Below are positions 26,965-35,672 of a stretch of DNA of 64,000 bases, piece after piece. Numbering within the stretch: the first letter of the stretch is position 1; every line of letters begins with the position of its first letter. The notes beneath the pieces were generated by a model. That model worked only from the letters and a program-made list of their open reading frames with translations. It ran no database searches and was not told where the DNA came from. Source of the DNA: Saprospirales bacterium (GTDB lineage Bacteria; Bacteroidota; Bacteroidia; Chitinophagales; Saprospiraceae); assembly GCA_016711045.1 (NCBI GenBank), contig JADJTT010000001.1, positions 310,001 to 374,000 of the forward strand. The letters are read 5' to 3'. Made by a program: the position numbers and the translations under genes.

Positions 26965-28911
26965 TTACCGTACTTCCACCTTAAAAATATGAATGGGCCA
27001 TTTCCCTGGGTTCAGTTCCACGTAGTTCCATTCATTAAACCAATGATAAATATCGCCGGTCAGCAGATCGGTAACTTTGAGGTTGACCATGCGGCCTTCG
27101 ATCCCGAGCAGGCGTTTGGGCACTTCCAGATAGCCCGCCTGAGAGTAGGCCGTATCGAAATTCGCTACGCACCAGATGATATTGCTCTTGTCTTCAGTGA
27201 GCTTGATATAGCTCATGAGCCTATCGTTGTCGGTGCGGGTGAAGTGGATATTGTACGTATCCTGCATGGCCGGATTTTGCCTGCGGATGTGGTTCAGGCG
27301 GGTTATGCTATCGGTCAGGCGGTTGCGATGATTCCAGTCGTAGTTTCGGATTTCATACTTCTCCGATTCCAGGTATTCTTCTTTTCCACTGGAATTGCCC
27401 CGGTTTTCCATAAACTCGTAGGAAGGTCCATAGAGACCGTAGTTGGAAGAAAGCGTCCCGGCCATCAGGAGGCGAAGCACAAAGGCATTCGCACCTGCTC
27501 CCATCAACTCATAGGGCAGGATATCGGGCGTGTTGGGCCAGAAATTGGGCCGATAGAACTCCCGCCACTCCGTTTGGGCGATCTCATTCAGGTAGGCCTC
27601 CATTTCCTGCTTGGTGTTGCGCCAAATGAAATAGGAATACCCTTGGGTGAACCCGATCCGTGCCAGGGCGGCCATTACTTTCGGGCGCGTAAAGGCCTCT
27701 GCGAGAAAGATCACATCCGGATCGACGATATGTACTTCCCGGATAACCCATTCCCAGAAAACGAAAGGCTTGGTATGTGGGTTGTCGACCCGGAAGATCT
27801 TCACGCCTTGTTCCACCCAGTAAAGGATAACGCTGCGAAGTTCTTTCCAAAGGTTTTCCCAATCTTCCGTTTCAAAGTTGATCGGGACGATATCCTGGTA
27901 TTTCTTGGGTGGATTTTCGGCATAGGCGATGGTCCCGTCTGGGCGCCAGGCGAACCACTCAGGGTGTTCTTTGATATAGGGATGATCAGGGGCGCATTGG
28001 AAAGCCAGGTCAAGGGCCAGTTCGATACCGTGTTCCCCTGCTTTTTTGATCAGGTGCGTATAATCATCAAGCGTACCCAGCTCGGAATGGACGGATTTAT
28101 GTCCTCCATCCTTGCTACCGATGGCCCATGGCGAACCCGGATCACTCGGCTGTGCGGTCAGGGAATTGTCTTTCCCTTTTCGGTTGATGGCTCCAATGGG
28201 GTGGATGGGCGGCAGGTAGAGCACATCGAATCCCATCTCTGCCACGCGGGGCAGAATGCGCTCCACGTCCTTGAATGTTCCATGTTGGCCGGGCTTTTGA
28301 GCAGTCGAGCGGGGGAAAAGCTCATACCAGGTACTAAACAATTCCTTGCCCCGGCCCACGCGCACGCGGAGGTTCTTCTCAGAGGTAGTGACAAACTGCT
28401 TGAGCGGAAATTCGTAGACGAGCTGATAAAACTCCGGGCTTAGCACGGTCGAAACAGCCTGCTCATACCCCTTTTTATCTTCAAGAAGCGAAGCCATCTT
28501 GGTGAGCACTGCCGCTTTTGTCTTGGGATAATTGGCAGCTGTTTTGCGCAGCCATTCGGCTCCGATCAGCAACTCGACGCCCATGTGCTGGCCGTCTTCG
28601 TACTTTTTCACGAAACCATTGTGCCAATTGGTCAGATGGTCTACCCAACCTTCGATCTTGTATTCGTAGAAACCTTTTTTTTGCGGAGTAAAGGAAGCAG
28701 TCCAGTGGTCATTCACTCCTGCCACCATGAATTGTTCGACCCACTTCTTGGCATCCAGTTCTTTATAAAAAAGAGATGCCCGAATCGCATCATGCCCATC
28801 GCCAAATATATCGGCACTAATATCTATTCGTTCTCCAACAATACGTTTGATGTAATAACGACCGTCCTGCAGTTGCGGTTGTATGTGCTCAATGATCACC
28901 CGATTTCTCAT
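26965..28911 (-). CDS. glgE: Alpha-1,4-glucan:maltose-1-phosphate maltosyltransferase
   Basis: 648 residues. It transfers maltosyl units from maltose-1-phosphate to the growing alpha-1,4-glucan, releasing phosphate. It shows the N-terminal GlgE-specific domain (DIFGDGHDAI, GWVDHLTNWHNGF) and then a GH13_3 barrel. The family signature is intact: LPPIHPIG, nucleophile Asp376 in FRVDNPHTKPF, and acid/base Glu405 in IFLAEAFTRPKVM. The adjacent maltokinase fusion supplies maltose-1-phosphate and glgB branches the product, so the cluster makes a complete GlgE branch of alpha-glucan synthesis. A -7 element at 29019-29012 and a leader hairpin lie upstream. Confidence 0.96.
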   Translation of the reverse strand: MRNRVIIEHIQPQLQDGRYYIKRIVGERIDISADIFGDGHDAIRASLFYKELDAKKWVEQFMVAGVNDHWTASFTPQKKGFYEYKIEGWVDHLTNWHNGFVKKYEDGQHMGVELLIGAEWLRKTAANYPKTKAAVLTKMASLLEDKKGYEQAVSTVLSPEFYQLVYEFPLKQFVTTSEKNLRVRVGRGKELFSTWYELFPRSTAQKPGQHGTFKDVERILPRVAEMGFDVLYLPPIHPIGAINRKGKDNSLTAQPSDPGSPWAIGSKDGGHKSVHSELGTLDDYTHLIKKAGEHGIELALDLAFQCAPDHPYIKEHPEWFAWRPDGTIAYAENPPKKYQDIVPINFETEDWENLWKELRSVILYWVEQGVKIFRVDNPHTKPFVFWEWVIREVHIVDPDVIFLAEAFTRPKVMAALARIGFTQGYSYFIWRNTKQEMEAYLNEIAQTEWREFYRPNFWPNTPDILPYELMGAGANAFVLRLLMAGTLSSNYGLYGPSYEFMENRGNSSGKEEYLESEKYEIRNYDWNHRNRLTDSITRLNHIRRQNPAMQDTYNIHFTRTDNDRLMSYIKLTEDKSNIIWCVANFDTAYSQAGYLEVPKRLLGIEGRMVNLKVTDLLTGDIYHWFNEWNYVELNPGKWPIHIFKVEVR

Positions 28912-28951
28912 GAAAAAGGTCGGTTTTGTTTATGGGAAATAATTATGTGTT

Positions 28952-28992
28952 TAATCTGAGGTGGACGGCCTTCGGCTGCCCACCTCAGATTA
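28952..28992. repeat. Hairpin in the glgE leader, 13-bp arms with 15-nt loop
   Basis: TAATCTGAGGTGG (28952-28964) pairs perfectly with CCACCTCAGATTA (28980-28992) around a GC-rich 15-nt loop with inner GCC/GGC. It is between the glgE -7 element and its ATG. The geometry is the same as the hairpin on the other side of glgE, but the arm sequence differs. Confidence 0.75.
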
Positions 28993-29011
28993 GCGCTTGA
29001 AAAGAACCGCT

Positions 29012-29019
29012 CAAAGGTA
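29012..29019 (-). promoter_or_regulatory. -7 element for glgE
   Basis: On the minus strand TACCTTTG matches TAnnTTTG. It gives a leader of about 95 bases that contains the 28952-28992 hairpin. A -33 TTG at the expected distance is not clear. Confidence 0.5.
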
Positions 29020-29055
29020 AAAGTTTTAGGGCAATTTTCACCCTTGTTTCGCTGA

Positions 29056-29074
29056 GTGACCGGGTGACTACTTA
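29056..29074. repeat. GTGACCGGGTGACTA element, third copy in reverse
   Basis: GTGACCGGGTGACTA matches the reverse complement of TTAGTCACCCGGTCAC at 16788-16803 in all but the last base. Here it sits directly before, and touches, the -7 element of the next gene, a place where a regulator would act. Confidence 0.55.
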
Positions 29075-29080
29075 TATTTG
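29073..29080 (+). promoter_or_regulatory. -7 element directly before the geranylgeranyl-reductase-like gene
   Basis: TATATTTG matches TAnnTTTG and ends three bases before the GTG at 29084. The transcript would start at or just inside the start codon. A -33 TTG at standard spacing is not seen. Confidence 0.55.
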
Positions 29081-29083
29081 CCC

Positions 29084-30352
29084 GTGCCTTCACTCCAAAC
29101 ACAGATTGCCATCGTCGGCGCAGGCCCTGGAGGGGCTGCTACCGCACTCAAGCTCCATGCCCTCGGTATTCCGTGTGTGCTGGTGGACCAGGCTGTATTT
29201 CCCCGCGATAAAGTCTGTGGTGATGCGATCAGCGGAAAAGCCGCTACCTTGCTCAATCGGCTCGACCCCGGTTTTATGGAGGCATTTCGGAAAAAAAAAG
29301 ACCAGCAGGTCGGCGTCTGGGGTATTCAGTTTGTGGCGCCTAATGGTACCGCAGTGGATATCCCTTTCAAATTTCCTTATGATATGGAGCGAGAACCCGC
29401 TCCCGGCTATGTCTCCAAACGCATCGATTTCGACCAGCAGCTCATCCAAAAAGTGCTCGAGTCGGAGTCCATCTCTTTTCACCAGGGTATCCGGATCGAA
29501 ACCTATGAGCGAACCACCGGTGGCTACCGGATCTCCAACGCCGACAACACTTTCCAGGTGGAGACGACCCTACTCATTCTCGCCGATGGAGCCAATTCGG
29601 GGTTTTCCCGAAAAAATGCAGGGTTGGAAAAAGACCCACGCCACCATGCAGGCGCAGTCAGAGCTTATTACAAAAATGTGTCGCCTCTCCATCCTGAAAA
29701 TTTCATCGAACTGCACTACCTCAAGGAAGTCAATCCAGGCTATTTCTGGATATTTCCCCTTCCTAACGGCTATGCCAATGTAGGGCTGGGTATGCGAAGC
29801 GATTTCATCAAAAAACAAAAAATAAACCTGCGGGAAGTCTTGGTCCAAACGGTGAACGAACATCCGCTCCTGAGCGGGCGTTTTGCCAATGCCACTCTGG
29901 AAGGCGCCGTAGTGGGCTATGGCCTCCCGCTCGGATCGCGTCCACGCCCTATCTCCGGCGATCACTACATGCTGGTAGGCGATGCAGGCCATCTCATCGA
30001 CCCACTTACCGGCGAAGGGATTGGAAATGCCATTTACAGCGGCTTTATCGCGGCAGAACAAGCCCAAAAATGTTTGGAAACGGGCAACTATTCCGCTCCT
30101 TTTCTAAAGGCCTACGACCAGCGTGTAGCCCGGGTGTTGGGCGCCGAGATGAAACTCAGCTACCAGCTCCAACGCATGCTCCGCTACCCATGGCTCACGA
30201 ATACGCTCGCCAATTGGATCAGTCGCCACCACTGGTTAGTCGAATTGATCTCGAGGATGTATACCGATCTGGAGTTGCGGAAGCAATTGGTGAAGCCCCT
30301 GTTTTGGATCAAGCTCCTGAAAAACCGTATTACTTCATCGAAAATAAATTAA
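29084..30352 (+). CDS. FAD-dependent oxidoreductase, geranylgeranyl reductase family
   Basis: About 422 residues. The N-terminal dinucleotide-binding motif is IAIVGAGPGGAATALKL, followed by FPRDKVCGDAISGKAA, which is the family-specific Cys-Gly-Asp loop. Later come LILADGANSGFSR and the second FAD motif MLVGDAGHLIDPLTGEGIGNA (split: GDAG near residue 305). Relatives saturate the double bonds of isoprenoid chains, or are grouped with halogenases and hydroxylases. In Bacteroidota such genes are usually annotated only as NAD(P)/FAD-dependent oxidoreductase. I start it at GTG 29084 because the alternative TTG at 29078 lies within the promoter element. Confidence 0.85.
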   Translation: MPSLQTQIAIVGAGPGGAATALKLHALGIPCVLVDQAVFPRDKVCGDAISGKAATLLNRLDPGFMEAFRKKKDQQVGVWGIQFVAPNGTAVDIPFKFPYDMEREPAPGYVSKRIDFDQQLIQKVLESESISFHQGIRIETYERTTGGYRISNADNTFQVETTLLILADGANSGFSRKNAGLEKDPRHHAGAVRAYYKNVSPLHPENFIELHYLKEVNPGYFWIFPLPNGYANVGLGMRSDFIKKQKINLREVLVQTVNEHPLLSGRFANATLEGAVVGYGLPLGSRPRPISGDHYMLVGDAGHLIDPLTGEGIGNAIYSGFIAAEQAQKCLETGNYSAPFLKAYDQRVARVLGAEMKLSYQLQRMLRYPWLTNTLANWISRHHWLVELISRMYTDLELRKQLVKPLFWIKLLKNRITSSKIN

Positions 30353-30375
30353 GTTCTCTGATATAATTATAAAAA

Positions 30376-31038
30376 CTACACCAGTCCCTGCTGTACCGCA
30401 AACTTCACCAGCTCCGTACTCGAATTGAGCTCCAGTTTCCGGAGGATATTTTTCCGGTGGGTTTCCACGGTATACTTGCTGATAAACAGTCGGGTTCCGA
30501 TGCGTTGGCTGGTCAGCCCTTTGCTGATGAGAACGAGGATTTCCTGCTCCCGGCGGGAGAGACGAAGTCGTTTTCGGAAATTATCTTTCAGAAGTTCTGC
30601 CGGACCTGGTTTTTCATCGGAAGGCGGCTGAGATGTACGGTCTCTGACATGCGAATAGTGCTGTCCGTTATTTACCATTTCGATAGCCTTGCCGATTTCT
30701 ACTGCGGTGGCCGTTTTCAGCACGTACCCCTGCACCCCTGCTTCGAAGAGTGATTTGATCAGGTCCGGTGCATCATATGCGGTAAATACGATGATACGCA
30801 CACTTCGAAAGTCCTTGGTTATCTGCTCAATGTTTCGATAAAAATCGTTTCCGGGCATATTGAGATCCAGAAAGACCAAATCGGGCCGCACATCCGGCAG
30901 CGCGTGAAAAAGTTCGTCACTATTGTTGACATGACCACTAAAAACCAGCCCCGGAATCTTTTCCAGGATGCTTCTCAGGCCAATTGCCACGATAGGGTGA
31001 TCATCAGCGATGAGCACTTTTGTAGAATTTTGTTGCAT
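30376..31038 (-). CDS. NarL/LuxR-type response regulator (orphan)
   Basis: 220 residues from the ATG at 31038; an in-frame extension to 31110 would put residues before the receiver domain that do not belong. The receiver domain has the phospho-acceptor Asp58 (DLVFLDLNMPG), switch Thr86 (IIVFTAYDA) and Lys108 (GYVLKTATA). A LuxR-type helix-turn-helix follows: LSRREQEILVLISKGLTSQR with FISKYTVETHRKNILRKL. It is a DNA-binding transcription regulator controlled by phosphorylation. No histidine kinase is adjacent, so the partner must be elsewhere. Confidence 0.93.
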   Translation of the reverse strand: MQQNSTKVLIADDHPIVAIGLRSILEKIPGLVFSGHVNNSDELFHALPDVRPDLVFLDLNMPGNDFYRNIEQITKDFRSVRIIVFTAYDAPDLIKSLFEAGVQGYVLKTATAVEIGKAIEMVNNGQHYSHVRDRTSQPPSDEKPGPAELLKDNFRKRLRLSRREQEILVLISKGLTSQRIGTRLFISKYTVETHRKNILRKLELNSSTELVKFAVQQGLV

Positions 31039-31297
31039 GGGATCCTTAATTAAATCAAACAGCAAAAAAATATTTGCTCTTCTTGTCTTGCAAGAAGGAT
31101 CCTGCGGCAATGCATGTAAAGAGGGATAGGAGGCTTAACCAATAAAATACTATCTTCCGAACAGATTCCCACGATCGGAAGATAAGATTAGATGTACCTC
31201 TCGGATTGGTTTATGGGATCAGCAGCAATTGTACTGCTTTTCTTCAATCCCGATGCCAAAGTACAGATAATTTCCAAATGCGTCAAGTGCCGCGACG

Positions 31298-32044
31298 CTA
31301 TTCTTCATCTTCGTCCGGTTCTTCGGTCAAGATACCCAGCAATTGCATAGCTTTTTCAGAAGCAAGTTGCTCCGCACTTTTCTTATTGAAGTCTTCGGCC
31401 ATAGCTACTTTATTGCCATCGATCATGACTGCGACTTTAAACCGGTCGCGTTTATCGAACTTATAGCGCGCTATCAGTTTGTAGTTCACGGTTTGGCCGT
31501 TTTTCTGGCACCATTCCAGTAGCTGGCTTTTGTAATTATCGTCGTAGTTTTCGAGTTCATGCACATCCACATAGTTGCGAAGGATCTTGCGGATGACAAA
31601 GCGTTGGGTATGCTCATAGCCCAATTCGAGGTAGACCGCACCCACGAGCGCTTCTACCGCATTTCCCATCATGGATCGGCTCAGGCGGGTGGGATTGTAC
31701 TCTGCCAGAAAAAGGTCCAGTCCCATTTTCTCTCCGACCTTATTAAGCGACTTGCGCTTGACGATCTTGGAGCGCATCTTGGTCAGAAACCCCTCATTGG
31801 CGTTGGGATACTTCTTAAAAAGATACTCTGCGACAATGGTGCCCAATACGGCATCACCCAGGTATTCCAGTCTTTCGTTGTTCTGAAGCGCATAGGATTT
31901 TTCAGACTGGGTAGACTTGTGGGCGAAGGCCAGTTTAAAGATGGCAAGGTTGGCCGGGACAAATCCCAGCAAAGGATACAGCCGACGGGCGAGATCCTTA
32001 TCCTTGGAAAAATAGTAGTTGTAAAGCTTAAATAATGCGCTCAA
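31298..32044 (-). CDS. rnc: Ribonuclease III
   Basis: 248 residues if translation starts at the TTG at 32044, which follows a good AGGAGG at four bases and gives the N-terminus LSALFKLYNYYFSKDKD. An ATG at 32074 is an alternative, ten codons longer. RNase III cuts double-stranded RNA in rRNA and mRNA processing. The signature is NERLEYLGDAVLGTIVAE; the second acidic patch reads MGNAVEALVGAVYLELG, with the essential Glu kept and Asn at the preceding Asp position. The double-stranded RNA-binding domain occupies the last 70 residues (YKSQLLEWCQKNG to KKSAEQLASEKAMQLL). Confidence 0.93.
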   Translation of the reverse strand: MSALFKLYNYYFSKDKDLARRLYPLLGFVPANLAIFKLAFAHKSTQSEKSYALQNNERLEYLGDAVLGTIVAEYLFKKYPNANEGFLTKMRSKIVKRKSLNKVGEKMGLDLFLAEYNPTRLSRSMMGNAVEALVGAVYLELGYEHTQRFVIRKILRNYVDVHELENYDDNYKSQLLEWCQKNGQTVNYKLIARYKFDKRDRFKVAVMIDGNKVAMAEDFNKKSAEQLASEKAMQLLGILTEEPDEDEE

Positions 32045-32261
32045 ATTTCCTCCTTTTATAGGTGCAAAAAGCATCCATTCCTTCCAATGAAGGGATGAAA
32101 AGACCAAATAAGCACTGTAATTCCTGAAAAGAGCCCAGGAATTCCCAGCGATTTATATAAAAGGTCTGAAAGGAAAGGGAGGAAATCCGGTTCGTTTGCG
32201 GGTTGGAAATGGTTTTTGCACAGCATTTCTAACTCGTAAAGGGAGTAGTTTTTTCCTCTGT

Positions 32262-33509
32262 TTATCCTTCAAACTTTTTTACAATGACCGACGAGTTATG
32301 CCCTCCAAAGCCAAAGGTATTGCTCAGGAAGGCCCGGATCTCTTTCTCCTGCGCTTCATTAAAGGTCAGGTTCAGTTTTGGATCGATTTCCGGGTCGTCG
32401 GTAAAATGGTTGATCGTAGGCGGGACAAAGCGATGATTGATTGCCAGCACACCGGCAATGGTTTCCACCGCGCCTGCAGCACCCAGCAAATGCCCCGTCA
32501 TGGACTTGGTCGAGCTGATATTCAATCCATAAGCCCTTTCGCCAAAGACCTGCTGGATGGCTTTGGTCTCTGCAATATCGCCCAACGGGGTTGATGTTCC
32601 ATGGACGTTAATATAATCAATATCTTCAATTGTCATGCGCGCATCTTGCAGCGTCAGTTCCATCACTTTGCGCGCGCCCAACCCTTCCGGGTGGGGTGCA
32701 GTGCTATGGTAGGCATCTGCGGTAGCAGCCCCACCCACTATTTCCGCATAAATTTTGGCTCCGCGTTTCTTGGCATGCTCCAATTCTTCCAGTATTAATA
32801 CTCCTGCTCCTTCCCCGACCACAAAGCCATCGCGGTCGCGATTAACAGGACGTGAAGCGGTTTTGTAGTCGTCATTGCGGGTAGAAAGGGCCTTCATGGA
32901 GCTAAAGCCTCCCACACCCATCGGCGTAATGGTACTCTCCGCGCCTCCTGCCAGAATAATATCATTTCTGCCCAACCGGATGTAATCAAAGGCATTCATA
33001 AGGGCGTGCGTGGAGGAGGCACAGGCAGAAACCGTAGAGTAGTTGATACCCCGGAACCCATATTTAATGGACACGAGCCCGGGAGCAATATCAGCGATCA
33101 TTTTGGGGATGAGGAAAGGGCTGAATCTCGGTGTCCCGTCTCCTCTGATATAGGCTTCGTATTCATTCTCCAGGGTGCGCAACCCGCCAATTCCTGTGCC
33201 GAAGATTACGCCGACCCGGTCGAGGTCCAGTTTTTCCGGTTCTAACCCTGCATCTTTCACAGCCTCATCTGCCGCAATGACCCCAAATAAGGCAAAGTTA
33301 TCCATATGCCGAATTTCCTTGCGTTCCAGAAATTCTTCCGGATTAAGCCCTTTCACCTCACAGGCAAATTTGGTCTTGAAGTGTGTATTGTCAAACCGGG
33401 TAATGGCGGCGGCTCCGCTGATACCGTTCTGAAGACCTTCCAGAAATGCCGGAATAGTGTTCCCAATTGGAGTAATTGCTCCCAAACCTGTGATGACGAC
33501 CCTTTTCAT
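32262..33509 (-). CDS. fabF: Beta-ketoacyl-ACP synthase II
   Basis: 415 residues. It condenses malonyl-ACP with acyl-ACP in fatty-acid elongation. The Cys-His-His triad is visible: Cys163 in VSACASSTHA, His303 in NVHGTSTPLGD and His340 in SMTGHLLGAAGAVE. The C-terminal GFGGHNSSVIV is standard for KASII. It lies immediately downstream of acpP on the same strand, the classic acpP-fabF pair, with a perfect 31-base palindrome between them that may tune the amount of fabF message relative to acpP. Confidence 0.96.
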   Translation of the reverse strand: MKRVVITGLGAITPIGNTIPAFLEGLQNGISGAAAITRFDNTHFKTKFACEVKGLNPEEFLERKEIRHMDNFALFGVIAADEAVKDAGLEPEKLDLDRVGVIFGTGIGGLRTLENEYEAYIRGDGTPRFSPFLIPKMIADIAPGLVSIKYGFRGINYSTVSACASSTHALMNAFDYIRLGRNDIILAGGAESTITPMGVGGFSSMKALSTRNDDYKTASRPVNRDRDGFVVGEGAGVLILEELEHAKKRGAKIYAEIVGGAATADAYHSTAPHPEGLGARKVMELTLQDARMTIEDIDYINVHGTSTPLGDIAETKAIQQVFGERAYGLNISSTKSMTGHLLGAAGAVETIAGVLAINHRFVPPTINHFTDDPEIDPKLNLTFNEAQEKEIRAFLSNTFGFGGHNSSVIVKKFEG

Positions 33510-33606
33510 ACTTAGGTTGTTATTTATGGATGAACGACCAATGTAGATAAGGCCGCTAACTGCTCATCTATCGAAATCCGTTCCAAGATACCCTATAAAT
33601 TAAAAA

Positions 33607-33637
33607 CCACAAATTAGAGCAGTGCTCTAATTTGTGG
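33607..33637. repeat. Perfect 31-base palindrome between acpP and fabF
   Basis: CCACAAATTAGAGCA (33607-33621) and TGCTCTAATTTGTGG (33623-33637) flank one central G. In RNA it would form a 15-bp stem, or only a slightly shorter one with a real loop. No T-run follows on the minus strand. It could be an operator or an RNA-processing site. Confidence 0.75.
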
Positions 33638-33671
33638 AAAGAGAATGTGCCAACTGGCAAATCTTGGGAAA

Positions 33672-33911
33672 TTAACCCTGAGTTTGACCCTCCAGGTAAT
33701 TAATGGCATCACCAACCGTTTGGATCTTTTCAGCATCCTCATCTGGAATGGAAATGTCAAATTCTTTTTCAAATTCCATGATCAACTCAACGGTGTCCAA
33801 GGAATCTGCACCTAAATCATTGGTGAAGCTGGCCTCAGGCGTAACTTCGTCTTCTCCAACGCCAAGCTTGTCCACGATAATCTTTTTTACCTTTTCTGCA
33901 ATGTCTGACAT
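33672..33911 (-). CDS. acpP: Acyl carrier protein
   Basis: 79 residues from the ATG at 33911; an in-frame extension to 33950 adds residues foreign to the family. It carries acyl chains on a 4'-phosphopantetheine attached to Ser37 in the motif LGADSLDTVELIM. The acidic helical composition and length are standard. fabF follows on the same strand. Confidence 0.96.
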   Translation of the reverse strand: MSDIAEKVKKIIVDKLGVGEDEVTPEASFTNDLGADSLDTVELIMEFEKEFDISIPDEDAEKIQTVGDAINYLEGQTQG

Positions 33912-34168
33912 AATTGTGTCACTTTCATTAATTAAAAAAACGACACGCAAATAAAGTGATTAGTACAATGATTACCAAAGTATTTGCCAATTTTTTTCCC
34001 CCTATAATAGGGGGGGGCACCTTTCTCAGGAAGCTGGTTTTATGTTACCTTTACAAAGTGTCCGGTCTTTCTTCTTGCTAATTATTTCGGTTCGGTGTAC
34101 TTTCGCCGTACATTTAATGTAAAAAATACACTTAGTGGGCAGTCTACCTGTCTACAATTTCACCCATT

Positions 34169-35602
34169 ATGAAAGCATTCAAACATCAAAATACCAAGAT
34201 CATCGCCACTGTTGGTCCTGCTTCCAAAGATTTCGACACCTTACTAGCCTTGGCAAAAGCAGGCGTGGACGTATTCCGGCTCAATTTTTCGCACGGCACC
34301 CATGAGGATCACCAGGAAGTGATCAACCACATTACGCGGATCAACGATCAGCACCGAATGCACATCGGCATCCTCGCCGATTTGCAAGGCCCCAAACTGC
34401 GGGTTGGGAAGATTCTGGACAACGCGCTCGCGCTGAAAGAAGGGGATTTCGTCCATTTCGTCAACAGGGAATGTATCGGCACCAAAGAGGCGATCTACAT
34501 GAGCTACCCCAAATTTGCCAAAGATGTAAAGCCCGGCGAACGCGTACTGCTCGACGATGGCAAGCTGATTTTTGAAGTTGTCGAAACCAACGAAATCGAC
34601 AAGGTTAAGCTCCGGGTCATTTTTGGCGGCATCCTGTCCTCAAACAAGGGCGTCAACCTCCCCAATACCAAAGTATCGCTTCCCTGTTTGACCAAAAAGG
34701 ACCTGAAGGACCTGGATTTCATCCTTACCCAACCAGTCAATTGGATCGCATTGTCCTTTGTGCGTTCTCCAAAAGACCTTAAAGACCTGCTCAAACGAAT
34801 TGACGCGAAAAACCACCCCGCCAAGATCATTGCCAAGATCGAAAAGCCGGAAGCTGTCAAAAATATCGACGAGATCATAAAAAATACGAATGGCATCATG
34901 ATCGCCCGTGGCGACCTCGGCATCGAAGTACCCATAGAGCAGTTGCCGGTCATCCAGAAAGAGATCGTTCGCAAATGTATGCAGCGCGCACGGCCCGTCA
35001 TCGTGGCCACCCAAATGATGGAGAGCATGATCAACAGCCTCACGCCTTCCCGTGCGGAAGTCACCGACGTAGCTAATGCCGTACTGGATGGCGCCGATGC
35101 AGTCATGCTGAGCGGCGAGACCTCCGTCGGGATGCACCCCGTCAAAGTGGTGGAAGCCATGAACCGGATCATCGACGAAGCGGAAAAAAACTACCAGCTG
35201 ATGAGTTTTCGGCCCGAGCCCAACAAGAAATCCAGTACCTTCCTCTCCGATGTAGTCTGCTTCAACGCCGGCCGAACCGCAGGGGAAATCGGAGCCAAAG
35301 CCATCGTGGGGATGACGAGTTCAGGCTACACCGCCTTTAAGGTCTCCAGCTTCCGGCCCCGAACGGATATCTGTATATTCTCCGACAGGATGCACATGCT
35401 CGCAACCCTCAATATGGTCTGGGGCGTCCGCTGTTTCTATTATGATAAATTCACCACGACGGACGAAACCATCCAGGATGTAACAGACATTTTGAAAAGA
35501 GAGGGGGTGGTCCAGCCTGGCGACTATGTGATCAATACCGGTAGCATGCCCATGCATCGCCGGTTTATGACAAATATGCTCAAGGTCACTTTAGTGGAAT
35601 AG
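34169..35602 (+). CDS. pyk: Pyruvate kinase
   Basis: 477 residues. It makes pyruvate and ATP from phosphoenolpyruvate in the last step of glycolysis. Family motifs are visible: TKIIATVGPAS at the N-terminus, VFRLNFSHGTHEDH (active-site Arg, Asn and Ser), IIAKIEKPEAV (catalytic Lys) and MIARGDLGIEVP (Mg-binding Glu/Asp with ARGD). The C-terminal allosteric domain is present and of normal length. A -7-like TACTTTCG about 70 bases before the start may be its promoter. It is transcribed divergently from acpP-fabF. Confidence 0.96.
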   Translation: MKAFKHQNTKIIATVGPASKDFDTLLALAKAGVDVFRLNFSHGTHEDHQEVINHITRINDQHRMHIGILADLQGPKLRVGKILDNALALKEGDFVHFVNRECIGTKEAIYMSYPKFAKDVKPGERVLLDDGKLIFEVVETNEIDKVKLRVIFGGILSSNKGVNLPNTKVSLPCLTKKDLKDLDFILTQPVNWIALSFVRSPKDLKDLLKRIDAKNHPAKIIAKIEKPEAVKNIDEIIKNTNGIMIARGDLGIEVPIEQLPVIQKEIVRKCMQRARPVIVATQMMESMINSLTPSRAEVTDVANAVLDGADAVMLSGETSVGMHPVKVVEAMNRIIDEAEKNYQLMSFRPEPNKKSSTFLSDVVCFNAGRTAGEIGAKAIVGMTSSGYTAFKVSSFRPRTDICIFSDRMHMLATLNMVWGVRCFYYDKFTTTDETIQDVTDILKREGVVQPGDYVINTGSMPMHRRFMTNMLKVTLVE

Positions 35603-35608
35603 GCCCTT

Positions 35609-35639
35609 TTGAAAAAATTGCGGGAGAACCTTATCTTTG
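35609..35639 (+). promoter_or_regulatory. Canonical promoter of the nucleotidyltransferase-TPR-DUF4292-EnvC operon
   Basis: TTG (35609-35611), a 20-base spacer, then TATCTTTG (35632-35639). The ATG at 35673 is 34 bases further. The genes to 40359 overlap or nearly overlap each other, so this one promoter probably serves all four. Confidence 0.82.
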
Positions 35640-35672
35640 TGCCACCATCCACTAATAAAACTCCCTTGACAC

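Noticed and set aside
26989..28443. Long open frame on the strand opposite glgE (about 480 codons)
   Set aside because: It is a mirror of GlgE codon structure, has no recognisable domain, and GlgE is certain in the other frame. The same applies to long frames opposite citrate synthase (2029-2826), treS-mak (23472-24839) and mfd (11214-12251).
31500..31700. Asn instead of Asp in the second acidic patch of RNase III as a sign of inactivity
   Set aside because: The essential Glu of the patch is kept, and to my knowledge Asn here is found in other Bacteroidota RNase III proteins, so it is not a strong anomaly.
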